Below, piece by piece: positions 26,742 through 33,846 of a stretch of 40,077 bases of DNA. The first letter of the stretch is position 1; each line of letters opens with the position of its first letter. The notes below the pieces were generated by a model. That model was not told the DNA's origin and ran no database searches. It saw only the letters and a program-made list of their open reading frames with translations. A program made the translations under genes and the position numbers. The DNA comes from Actinomycetes bacterium (GTDB taxonomy: Bacteria > Actinomycetota > Actinomycetes > Prado026): NCBI GenBank assembly GCA_036510875.1, contig DATCDE010000351.1, positions 1-40,077 on the forward strand, written 5' to 3'.

Positions 26742-26867
26742 TCAGTCGCCGTGGTGGGGCGGGCGCTCACGCAGGTATCGCTCGACGTCGTCGTCGTCCC
26801 GCGGGGGCTCCTCGCCCCAGGCGGCGTCGGTGTCGTCGCTGGTCTGCTCGGGCAGTGCCTCGCTCAC
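26742..26867 (-). CDS. 41-aa acidic actinobacterial small protein
   Basis: MSEALPEQTSDDTDAAWGEE opens it, followed by PPRDDDDVERYLRERPPHHGD. The LPEQTSDDTD-x-x-WGE motif is one I recognise from small unnamed proteins conserved across actinobacteria; function unknown. Very acidic, no hydrophobic segment. GTG start; TACCCT (26875-26880 on the minus strand) is 7 nt upstream, so leaderless expression is likely. Convergent with mscL (20 nt between stops) and divergent from the dehydrogenase-like gene (29 nt). Confidence 0.75.
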   Translation of the reverse strand: MSEALPEQTSDDTDAAWGEEPPRDDDDVERYLRERPPHHGD

Positions 26868-26896
26868 GCCTTCGAGGGTAGCCGCGGGATCGCACC

Positions 26897-28018
26897 GTGA
26901 GCACCTCGCGGGTGCTGCTGTTCGGGGCCACCGGCTACACCGGCCGGCTGACCGCCGAGGCGATGCTGCGCCGGGGCATGGCGCCGCTGCTCGTGGGCCG
27001 CTCGCCGCAGCGGCTGGCCGAGGTAGCCACCGCGCTGGGGGGGCACCCGCCCACCGCGGTGGCCGACGCCGACGACCCGGCCGCGCTGGCCGGCCTGCTG
27101 CGTGAGGGCGACGTCCTGGTGACCACCGTGGGGCCGTTCTCCCAGCACGGCCGGACCGCGGCGACGGCCGCGCTCGAGGCCGGGGCCACCTACCTCGACT
27201 CCACCGGGGAGGCCGGCTTCCTGCGCTGGCTGTTCGAGGAGCTGGGGCCGCGGGCCGAGCGCGCCGAGGTGGCCATGGTCCCCGCGTTCGGGTACGACTA
27301 CGTGCCGGGGAACCTGGCGGCGGCGCTGGCCCTGCGCGAAGCCGGGGACGCCGCCGTCCGGGTCGACGTGGGCTACTTCGTGACCGGCGGACGGGCCGCC
27401 CTCAGCGGCGGGACGCTCGCGTCGGCGGTCGGCATCAGCAGCGACGCGTCGTTCGGCTGGCGGTCCGGGCGGCTGGTCACCGAGCGGACCGCGACGCGGG
27501 TGCGCTCCTTCGCCATCCCCGGCGGGCAGCGCCGGGCGGTCTCCATCGGCGGCACCGAGCAGCTGGCGCTCCCCCGGTGGGCCCCTCGGCTGCGGGAGGT
27601 GAACGTCTACCTGGGCTGGATGGGCCCGCTGGCCCGCCCGGCGCAGGTGCTCTCGCTGGTCACGTCCGGCGTCGTCCGGATCCCCGGGGCACCGGCGGCG
27701 TTGAGCTGGGTCGGGCGGCGGCTGGCTCCCGGGTCGACGGGGGGTCCGGACGCCGGAGCGCGGGCCAAGACCCGCTCCCACGTCGTGGCCGAGGCGTTCG
27801 ACCGCGGTGGGCAGCGGCTGGCCAGGGTGGACCTGGACGGCCCGGACCCGTACGGCCTGACCGCGGAGCTGCTGGCATGGGGCGCCCAACAGGCCGCGGC
27901 CGGCCGCGTCATCCGAACCGGGTTGGTCGGGCCGGTCGAGGCGTTCGGCCTCGACGGGCTGGCGGCCGGGGCCGCCGAGGTGGGCCTCAGGCCCGAAGCA
28001 GCTCCAGCCGCTCCTTGA
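26897..28018 (+). CDS. saccharopine dehydrogenase-like oxidoreductase
   Basis: 373 aa. Rossmann fold at the N-terminus (RVLLFGATGYTGRLTAEAML), VGRSPQRL, LVTTVGPFSQHG, YLDSTGEAGFLRWLFE and VPAFGYDYVPGNLAAAL place it among saccharopine dehydrogenase-like proteins, including trans-acting enoyl reductases of mycobacterial lipid synthesis. A hydrophobic region (WMGPLARPAQVLSLVTSGVV) may contact membrane. GTG start. The 3' end overlaps the convergent rbpA end by 32 bp. Substrate unknown. Confidence 0.8.
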   Translation: MSTSRVLLFGATGYTGRLTAEAMLRRGMAPLLVGRSPQRLAEVATALGGHPPTAVADADDPAALAGLLREGDVLVTTVGPFSQHGRTAATAALEAGATYLDSTGEAGFLRWLFEELGPRAERAEVAMVPAFGYDYVPGNLAAALALREAGDAAVRVDVGYFVTGGRAALSGGTLASAVGISSDASFGWRSGRLVTERTATRVRSFAIPGGQRRAVSIGGTEQLALPRWAPRLREVNVYLGWMGPLARPAQVLSLVTSGVVRIPGAPAALSWVGRRLAPGSTGGPDAGARAKTRSHVVAEAFDRGGQRLARVDLDGPDPYGLTAELLAWGAQQAAAGRVIRTGLVGPVEAFGLDGLAAGAAEVGLRPEAAPAAP

Positions 28019-28346
28019 GCAGCGCCTCGAGCTCGTCGACCGAGCGGCGCTCGAGCAGCATGTCCCAGTGAGTCTTGCCGCTGGCGCTGGTCCGCGGGGA
28101 GTTCAGCGCGACCCCGTCCGCGGTGCCGCCGAGGCGCCGAGCGGCGGTCTCGTCGCGGTGAGCGGTACGGCCGCACTTGGGGCAGTCCCAGGTCTCGGGA
28201 ATCTCCTCGGCCTCTGCGGAGAACTGCAGGGTGACCACGTGCCCGACCGGGCAGTGGTACGACTCGGGCGTCATCGGCACCGGGACGACGTGCTCGTCGG
28301 TCTCGTAGCTGTGAGACGTGAGTCCGAATCCGCGCAGCGCGGTCAT
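27987..28346 (-). CDS. rbpA: RNA polymerase-binding protein RbpA
   Basis: 119 aa actinobacterial transcription factor that binds RNA polymerase and the principal sigma factor and stabilises open complexes. Sequence: ALRGFGLTSHSYETDE, the zinc-ribbon-like core YHCPVGHVVTLQFS...WDCPKCGRTAHRDE, the basic linker, and the sigma-interaction domain KTHWDMLLERRSVDELEALL. ATG follows GGAGG at 9 nt. A GGGAAC...CGTCC pair lies upstream, suggesting stress-sigma control as known for Streptomyces rbpA. The final 10 codons overlap the convergent dehydrogenase-like gene. Confidence 0.97.
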   Translation of the reverse strand: MTALRGFGLTSHSYETDEHVVPVPMTPESYHCPVGHVVTLQFSAEAEEIPETWDCPKCGRTAHRDETAARRLGGTADGVALNSPRTSASGKTHWDMLLERRSVDELEALLKERLELLRA

Positions 28347-28423
28347 GGCGAGGTTCCTCCGAAGACTTGCAGGGGGTGCGCGCAACGCGCGCCGTGCTGA
28401 CATGGCCCGGGTAGCGACAGGTA

Positions 28424-28451
28424 GGACGCGTAGGACCGGCGAAACGTTCCC
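28424..28451 (-). promoter_or_regulatory. possible ECF/SigR-type promoter of rbpA
   Basis: Minus strand GGGAAC (28446-28451), 17-bp spacer, CGTCC (28424-28428), giving a start near 28415 and a leader of about 70 nt. This resembles GGAAC/GGAAT-type -35 boxes used by ECF sigma factors. The -10 is imperfect. Confidence 0.4.
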
Positions 28452-28604
28452 GCTCGCCCGTGTGACCTCGACCACCCGGCTGACCGACCTGTTGCGCCGG
28501 TCGAGCGACCGAAGGACCAAGGGAGTGTGCCCCGATCGGTAGGGTCCGAAACCCAGTCTAGCGCCCCGGCGGGACCACCTCGGACGCTCGTATGCTGCTG
28601 CGCC

Positions 28605-30032
28605 ATGGGCCCGTCCGAGCATGATCCACTGGGCCTGCGCGCCGACGCGCCCGTGCTGGACGCCTACCTGTCCTTCCTGGAGTCCGAGCCGCTCCCGTTC
28701 ACCATTCCGGGGCACAAGCAGCGCACCAATCTGGTCGGCACCGTCGTGCGGGGCGACGTGCCCCTGTTCGGCGGGGTGGACACCACGCGGCTGGCTGCCG
28801 GGGTGCTGGCCGAGGGTGAGCGCCGGGCGGCCCGACTGTGGGGTGCGGACGTGTGCCGCTTCTCGGTCGGCGGCTCCACGCACGGCAACCAGGCGCTGGC
28901 GCTCGCGGTCGGCCGGCCCGGTGGGCGGGTGGTCGTCTCCCGGACGCTGCACCGCTCGCTGCTGCTCGGCCTGGTGCTCGCCGGGCTGGAGCCGGTGTGG
29001 GTGCGGCCCTGGCTGGACCCGGTGAGCGGGCTGCCCGGTGAGGTGCCGGTGGACGCCGTCCGTTCGGCCCTCGAACGGCACCCAGACGCCCAGGCGGTGT
29101 TCCTGGGCGACCCGTCGTACGTCGGCGGCGTCGGCGACCTGCGCGGCCACGCCGAGGTGGCCCACGACCACGGCGTCCCGCTCATCGTGGACGCCGCCTG
29201 GGGGGCGCACTTCGGCTTCCACCCGGCGCTGCCCGCGCATGCGCTGGCCCAAGGCGCGGACGCCCTGGTGACGAGCGCGCACAAGACCCTCCCGGCGTAC
29301 ACCCAGGGCGCCCTCGTGCTGGCCCGGATGGACCGGATCGAACCGGCCCGGCTGGACCGGGCCTTCGAGGCCACCCACACCACCAGCCCGGCCGGCGCCG
29401 TGCTGGCCAGCATCGACGCCGCCAGGGCGCTGCTCGCCCGCGACGGGCTCGCCCTGCTGGACCTCCTGGTCCGGCGGGTGGCGCAGGCTCGGCGGCAGCT
29501 CACCGCCGCCATCCCCGGGCTGGTCGTGCTCGACGGGCCGTGGGTAGACCCGACCCGGCTGGTGCTGCTGCTGTCTGGCACCGGGGCGAGCGGCTACGCG
29601 GTCGAGGAGCAGCTGCTCGGCCGGCGGATGCCGCTGGAGTTGGCCGACCGGGACACCGTGGTGGCGATGGTCACCCTGGCGGACGACGAGCAGACCATCG
29701 GCACCCTCGTCGACGCGCTGATGGCCGCCGTCCGCGGCTGCGCCGGTCCGCCGCGTGAGGTCCGGCCCTCGCCGGCGTGGTCGGTGGACCCGGAGCAAGT
29801 GGTCTCCCCTCGGGAGGCGTTCTTCGCCCCGCACCGCACGCTGCCGGTCGAGGACGCGGTCGGCCGGGTCTGCGCCGAGCTGGTCGCGCCGTACCCGCCC
29901 GGCGTCCCGGTGCTGGCCCCCGGGGAGCGGGTGACCGAGGCCGCCGTCTGGGCGCTGCGCCAGGCCCGGGCCGACGGCGCCCGGATCGCCTACGCGGCCG
30001 ACCCCACGCTCGCCACCGTCCAGGTCCTATGA
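28605..30032 (+). CDS. Orn/Lys/Arg decarboxylase family PLP enzyme
   Basis: 475 aa fold type I PLP enzyme. N-terminal FTIPGHKQRTNLVGT and DVPLFGGVDTTRLAAGVLAE (substrate/PLP entry), FSVGGSTHGNQALALA, PLIVDAAWGAHFGFHPALP (PLP Asp) and TSAHKTLPAYTQGA with PLP lysine K227; the C-terminal decarboxylase domain ends VAPYPPGVPVLAPGERVTE. Family members decarboxylate arginine, lysine or ornithine; substrate not resolvable, and this short form lacks the N-terminal wing domain. ATG 28605 follows TATGCT (28591-28596) at 8 nt with no Shine-Dalgarno. The stop is immediately followed by the REP-like hairpin. Confidence 0.88.
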   Translation: MGPSEHDPLGLRADAPVLDAYLSFLESEPLPFTIPGHKQRTNLVGTVVRGDVPLFGGVDTTRLAAGVLAEGERRAARLWGADVCRFSVGGSTHGNQALALAVGRPGGRVVVSRTLHRSLLLGLVLAGLEPVWVRPWLDPVSGLPGEVPVDAVRSALERHPDAQAVFLGDPSYVGGVGDLRGHAEVAHDHGVPLIVDAAWGAHFGFHPALPAHALAQGADALVTSAHKTLPAYTQGALVLARMDRIEPARLDRAFEATHTTSPAGAVLASIDAARALLARDGLALLDLLVRRVAQARRQLTAAIPGLVVLDGPWVDPTRLVLLLSGTGASGYAVEEQLLGRRMPLELADRDTVVAMVTLADDEQTIGTLVDALMAAVRGCAGPPREVRPSPAWSVDPEQVVSPREAFFAPHRTLPVEDAVGRVCAELVAPYPPGVPVLAPGERVTEAAVWALRQARADGARIAYAADPTLATVQVL

Positions 30033-30076
30033 CTGTCAGGGTCAGGACGACGTATAGGCCGTCCTCACCCTGACGG
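30033..30076. repeat. REP-like palindromic element, copy 2
   Basis: CTGTCAGGGTCAGGAC (30033-30048) and GTCCTCACCCTGACGG (30061-30076) are complementary with two mismatches around a 12-nt loop GACGTATAGGCC. Nearly the same as 1438-1485, including the GACGTATxGGCC core. It starts directly after the decarboxylase stop and its right arm gives the minus-strand relic its SG-stop ending, as for the ABC-F gene in copy 1. Confidence 0.8.
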
Positions 30077-30505
30077 GTTGGTGGTGAGAACCGGGGAGCC
30101 CGCGGCGGTCCGGATCTCCAGGACGGCCATGTCGGCGGACGACCAGGCCGTCGCGGCCGACACGACGGACTCCTGCCCCGGGACGGCGTTCCAGGTGGCC
30201 ACCTGCTCGACCCGTCCGGACCGGTCCCGGACGACGAGCGCATAGCTGCCCGCGGCCGCCCCGTACCGGTCGGCGGACGAGTAGGTGCAGCGCAACACGA
30301 TCCGGGTGCCCCAGCGTCGCCGGCAGCTCGTACACGACCGGGTCACCCGCGGGTCGGTCCCCGCGCACCCTCGAGCACCTTCGGCGAGCGCCAGGCCCGC
30401 AGCAGGGTCTCCTGGACGACGTCATCCGCATGGGCCCGGTCCCCGGTCAGGCGCAGCGCGAAACGACCACAGCGCGTGCGCGTGCTCGTCGTGCAGGGCA
30501 CGCAT
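30065..30505 (-). pseudogene. fused relic of an ECF sigma factor and its anti-sigma factor
   Basis: Reading from ATG 30505 on the minus strand: MRALHDEHAHALWSF is sigma region 2.1-like; after a 1-nt shift near 30463 ALRLTGDRAHADDVVQETLL then RAWRSPKVLEG continues region 2. Regions 2.4 and 4 are missing. The sequence then passes through PVVYELPATLG (another frame) into VLRCTYSSADRYGAAAGSYA, LVVRDRSGRVEQVATW and LEIRTAAGSPVL, which resembles the C-terminal domain of anti-sigma factors encoded next to such sigma genes. So a sigma/anti-sigma pair has collapsed by an internal deletion and frameshifts. It ends inside the REP-like element and begins exactly at the edge of the 108-bp repeat. Confidence 0.7.
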
Positions 30506-30613
30506 CAGGTCAGCAACGCGGCGCCTCCGGCGCACCGTGGTGCGCGAAGATTCACGGAGCTCGCCGTGTTTCTTATGCAATTTGTACAGCGCACCGCGAA
30601 TCTTCGCGTCAGA
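30506..30613 (+). repeat. 108-bp palindromic element, copy 2
   Basis: Differs from copy 1 (20637-20744, opposite strand) at a single base (ACGGAGC versus ACGGCGC). GTCAG occurs at 30509-30513 and 30608-30612, again 99 bp apart, as in copy 1. On this strand all three frames are open across the element. It separates the sigma-factor relic from a membrane-protein relic, so it is probably inserted between or into dying genes. Confidence 0.85.
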
Positions 30614-31008
30614 TCTCGGGACGGGTCACTCTCCGGCGTACTTCCTGGCCGCTGCCGTCCGGTCTGGCGCGGGGACCATCCAACGACCACCAGGACCAGC
30701 GCGGCGGCGGTGGCCGCTGCCTGGGCCACCGCCGTCCGGGTCTTGTCGGTGAACCAGAACGGCTCGTACATGTCGGGGGGCGACCCCAACCGGCCCACGT
30801 CGACGTACCGGTAGAGCAGCAGCGCCGCCAGCCCGCCCCCGGCCACCACCACGGCGACGGCTGCCGCCGTTTCAACAGGGAACAGCTACCCCTGGCTCAC
30901 GGTGCCGCGCACCGCGTCGTACGTGCTGGCGAGGGTGAGATGGACGTAGGCGTCGACGGCCAGGCCGACGACCGTCACAGCGAGCAGCATCCTGCCGACG
31001 AGGGTCAT
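30614..31008 (-). pseudogene. relic of a small membrane protein (amber stop, truncated)
   Basis: Starts well at ATG 31008 behind GGAGGTG with MTLVGRMLLAVTVVGLAVDA, then YVHLTLASTYDAVRGTVSQG and an in-frame TAG (30886-30888). Reading through the stop in the same frame gives LFPVETAAAVAVVVAGGGLA, LLLYRYVDVG and PPDMYEPFWFTDKTRTAVAQ, then a hydrophobic helix, before running into the 108-bp repeat. This looks like one four-helix membrane protein that acquired an amber codon, probably an internal deletion after the stop, and lost its C-terminus. Function unknown. Two separate short genes (40 aa and about 80 aa) are the alternative. Confidence 0.55.
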
Positions 31009-31136
31009 CGGGCACCTCCACCCTGGACGACGTCCCAGGCGAGCAACGGGTTCACGGAGGGCGCCCTCGCGCACCCCTGCGCCTGCACCCCCGCTTCCAC
31101 GCGACCCTCACCGTCGCCCCCGCCTAGGATGTGTAG

Positions 31137-32207
31137 ATGGCGACGATCGTTGGGGTGAGCGGCGTCGTCGCAGAGCATGGCTACGCCCAGCGGGAGATCA
31201 CCGAGGCGTTCGTCTCCGCAGCGACCCCGTCAGGCAGCCAGCGAGCCCTGGCGGAGCGGATCCACGCGGCCACCGGGGTCCGGCACCGGCACCTCGCGCT
31301 GCCGCTCGACGAGTACGCCCGGCTGGACGGCTTCACGGCGGCCAACGACGCTTTCATCCGCGTCGGCACCGCCCTCGGCGAGCAGGCCATGGTCAAGGCG
31401 CTGGCGGCGGCCGGATTGGCACCCGCCGACGTCGACCTCGTGGTCACCGCCTCGGTCACCGGGATCGCCGCGCCCTCGCTCGAGGCCCTGCTGGCTCCCC
31501 GGCTGGGGCTGCGCCCGGACGTGAAACGCATCCCTGTGTTCGGCCTCGGCTGCGTCGCCGGAGCGTGGGGACTGGCCCGGCTGCACGACTACCTGCTCGG
31601 CCACCCGGACGACGTCGCCGTCCTGCTGTCCGTCGAGCTCTGCTCGCTCACCGTCCAGCGGGACGACCTGTCGACGCCGAACATCGTCGCCAGCGGGCTG
31701 TTCGGTGACGGCGCAGCGGCGGTTGTCATGGTCGGTGCGAACCGCGCCCAGGACCAGCCCGGTCCCAGAGTCGTCGACTCGCGCAGCCGGCTGTACCCCG
31801 ACAGCCAGCGAACAATGGGCTGGGACATCGGCGGCAGCGGCTTTCGGATCGTGCTGACGGCGAGCGTCGCGGACGTCGTGGAGCGGTACCTGGGCGAGGA
31901 CGTCGGGGGCTTCCTCGGCGACCACGACCTCAAGGGGTCCGACGTCACCCGCTGGGTCTGCCACCCCGGCGGGCCCAAGGTGCTCGAGGCGATGGAACGC
32001 ACGCTGGACCTCCACGACGGCGAGCTCGACGTCACCTGGCGCTCGCTGGCCCGGATCGGCAACCTGTCGTCCTCCTCCGTGCTGCACGTGCTCGCGGACA
32101 CCCTCGCCGGAAGGGACGGCACCCCTCCGCCCGAGCCGGGCACCCCCGGGCTGCTGCTGGCGATGGGGCCGGGCTTCTGCTCCGAGCTCGTCCTGCTCGA
32201 GTGGTGA
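31137..32207 (+). CDS. type III polyketide synthase (SrsA-like)
   Basis: 356 aa chalcone-synthase-fold enzyme. The catalytic triad is visible: Cys139 in FGLGCVAGA, His276 in WVCHPGGPKV, Asn309 in RIGNLSSSSV. GLFGDGAAAVV and MGPGFCSELVLLEW are also family marks. With the following methyltransferase and FAD hydroxylase it forms the gene set of Streptomyces griseus srsABC, in which the PKS makes alkylresorcinols and alkylpyrones from fatty starters and the products are tailored to phenolic-lipid quinones that alter membrane and beta-lactam tolerance. Starter unit here unknown. TAGGAT (31125-31130) is 6 nt before ATG, so leaderless. Spacing to the next gene 4 nt. Confidence 0.92.
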   Translation: MATIVGVSGVVAEHGYAQREITEAFVSAATPSGSQRALAERIHAATGVRHRHLALPLDEYARLDGFTAANDAFIRVGTALGEQAMVKALAAAGLAPADVDLVVTASVTGIAAPSLEALLAPRLGLRPDVKRIPVFGLGCVAGAWGLARLHDYLLGHPDDVAVLLSVELCSLTVQRDDLSTPNIVASGLFGDGAAAVVMVGANRAQDQPGPRVVDSRSRLYPDSQRTMGWDIGGSGFRIVLTASVADVVERYLGEDVGGFLGDHDLKGSDVTRWVCHPGGPKVLEAMERTLDLHDGELDVTWRSLARIGNLSSSSVLHVLADTLAGRDGTPPPEPGTPGLLLAMGPGFCSELVLLEW

Positions 32208-32211
32208 GCGG

Positions 32212-32742
32212 ATGACCGGTCCCGCGGCGTTCCGCGCGCTCATCCTGGCCGTGGCTGCCGAACGGGTCGCCGAGCTCGCCGTCTCCCATCGAAACCTGCG
32301 GTGGAGCCGGCAACAGGGCGGTGCCGAGTTCGGCGCCGGGCACTACCCACTGATGGTCGCCCTGCACTCCGGCCTGCTCGCCGGTGCGCTGGCCGAGTCC
32401 CAGCTGGGACGACGACGCGTGGACCCGCGGCTGGCCGTGCCCATGGTGACGCTCGTCGTGGCGTCGCAGGCGCTGCGCTGGTGGTGCATCCGCTCGCTCG
32501 GGCCACGCTGGAACACCCGCGTCGTCGTCGTCCCCGATCTGCCGCTCGTGGCACGGGGGCCGTACCGCTTCCTGCGCCACCCGAACTACGTGGCCGTCGT
32601 CGTGGAGGGCGCCGCGCTTCCGCTCGTCGGCTCGGCCTGGATCACAGCCACCGCCTTCACTGCGTTGAACCTGCCGCTGCTCGCCGTCCGGGTCCGCGCC
32701 GAGGACGCCGCCCTGGCGGAGAGCCGCGGCGGCCCGCGGTGA
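32212..32742 (+). CDS. isoprenylcysteine carboxyl methyltransferase-like protein (SrsB-like)
   Basis: 176 aa integral membrane methyltransferase with about four helices. C-terminal RGPYRFLRHPNYVAVVVEGA (the RHPxY motif binding SAM) and a preceding TRVVVVPDLPLVARGPYRF mark the ICMT family. In srs-type operons this enzyme O-methylates alkylresorcinols. ATG 32212 is 4 nt after the PKS stop; its own stop overlaps the next GTG (GTGA), so all three are one transcription and translation unit. Confidence 0.88.
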   Translation: MTGPAAFRALILAVAAERVAELAVSHRNLRWSRQQGGAEFGAGHYPLMVALHSGLLAGALAESQLGRRRVDPRLAVPMVTLVVASQALRWWCIRSLGPRWNTRVVVVPDLPLVARGPYRFLRHPNYVAVVVEGAALPLVGSAWITATAFTALNLPLLAVRVRAEDAALAESRGGPR

Positions 32743-33758
32743 TCGACCTCGTCGTGGTCGGGGGCGGTCCGGTCGGCCTGATGAGCGCCATCTACGCGGC
32801 GTCTGCGGGTCTGTCGGTCACCGTCGTCGAGCCACGATCCACACCGGTCGACAAGGCGTGCGGGGAAGGGCTCATGCCCGGCGCGGTGGCGGCCCTGGCC
32901 GCTGTCGACGTCCAGCCGGCGGGGATGCCGTTCCGCGGGATCCGCTACCTGCAGGGCGACCGTCACGTCGAGGCCAGGTTCGCCACCGGACCGGGGCGCG
33001 GGGTCCGGCGGACCGAGCTCCATCGGGCGCTGGCCGCGCGGGCCGAGCAGGTCGGTGTGCGCTTCGTCGAACAGCGGGTCACCGAGGTGGAACAGACCGC
33101 CGGGTGGGTGGGCGCCGCGGGGGTGCGGGCCCGTCACCTGATCGGCGCGGACGGCCTGCACTCGACGGTCCGGCGGGCAGCGGGTCTGCTGCGGCCGCCC
33201 GGCCCGAGCCGGCGGTACGGGCTCCGACGGCACTACCGCGTCGCTCCGTGGTCCGACCTCGTCGAGGTGCACTGGGGCCCGGACGCCGAGGTCTACGTCA
33301 CGCCCGTGGCGCCCGACACGGTCGGTGTCGCCGTCCTCGGGCCCGGCCCGCTCGACCTGGACCGGACCCTGTCCCAGCTGCCCGCACTCGGTCGGCACCT
33401 GTCCCGGGCGGCTCCGGTCAGCGCCGTTCGCGGGGCCGGACCGTTGTGGCAACGGAGCCGGGCCCGGGTGAGCGGCCGGATCCTGCTGGTCGGCGACGCC
33501 GCGGGGTACGTCGATGCCCTCACCGGGGAGGGGCTCCGGATCGGCTTCGCAGAGGCGGCTGCCGCCGTGGACTGCATCCTGAACGACCGCCCCGAGGACT
33601 ACGCGCAGCGGTGGAACACCATCACCCGGTCCTACCGCGTGCTGACCGGGTCCATGGTGTGGTGCGCCGGGCGTTCGAGCGTGCGCAGGGCCATCGTGCC
33701 GTCCGCGCAGTCACTGCCACCGGTATTCGCCCGCCTAGTGAACTCGCTAGCCACCTGA
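32739..33758 (+). CDS. FAD-dependent aromatic hydroxylase (SrsC-like)
   Basis: 339 aa group A flavoprotein monooxygenase or geranylgeranyl-reductase-like enzyme. FAD motif VVVGGGPVGLMSAIYAASAG, the CGEGLMPGAVAAL segment with VDKACGEG, DGLHSTVRRAAGL, and the second FAD motif RILLVGDAAGYVDALTGEG. SrsC in S. griseus hydroxylates alkylresorcinol to give a quinone; the same reaction is inferred here. GTG overlaps the methyltransferase stop. Last gene of the operon; 88 nt follow to the next start. Confidence 0.88.
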   Translation: MIDLVVVGGGPVGLMSAIYAASAGLSVTVVEPRSTPVDKACGEGLMPGAVAALAAVDVQPAGMPFRGIRYLQGDRHVEARFATGPGRGVRRTELHRALAARAEQVGVRFVEQRVTEVEQTAGWVGAAGVRARHLIGADGLHSTVRRAAGLLRPPGPSRRYGLRRHYRVAPWSDLVEVHWGPDAEVYVTPVAPDTVGVAVLGPGPLDLDRTLSQLPALGRHLSRAAPVSAVRGAGPLWQRSRARVSGRILLVGDAAGYVDALTGEGLRIGFAEAAAAVDCILNDRPEDYAQRWNTITRSYRVLTGSMVWCAGRSSVRRAIVPSAQSLPPVFARLVNSLAT

Positions 33759-33846
33759 CCCGGGGCCGCGTCCGGCCGGGCCGGACGGCACTACCGGGAG
33801 CCTCCGGGAAGGGAAGTCCTGGGGACAGGTCACGGAGGTGAGTCCG

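Noticed and set aside
31022-31039. Imperfect palindrome CCTGGACGACGTCCCAGG upstream of the srs operon
   Set aside because: Arms are offset by one base and it lies 100 bp from the start; too weak to call an operator.
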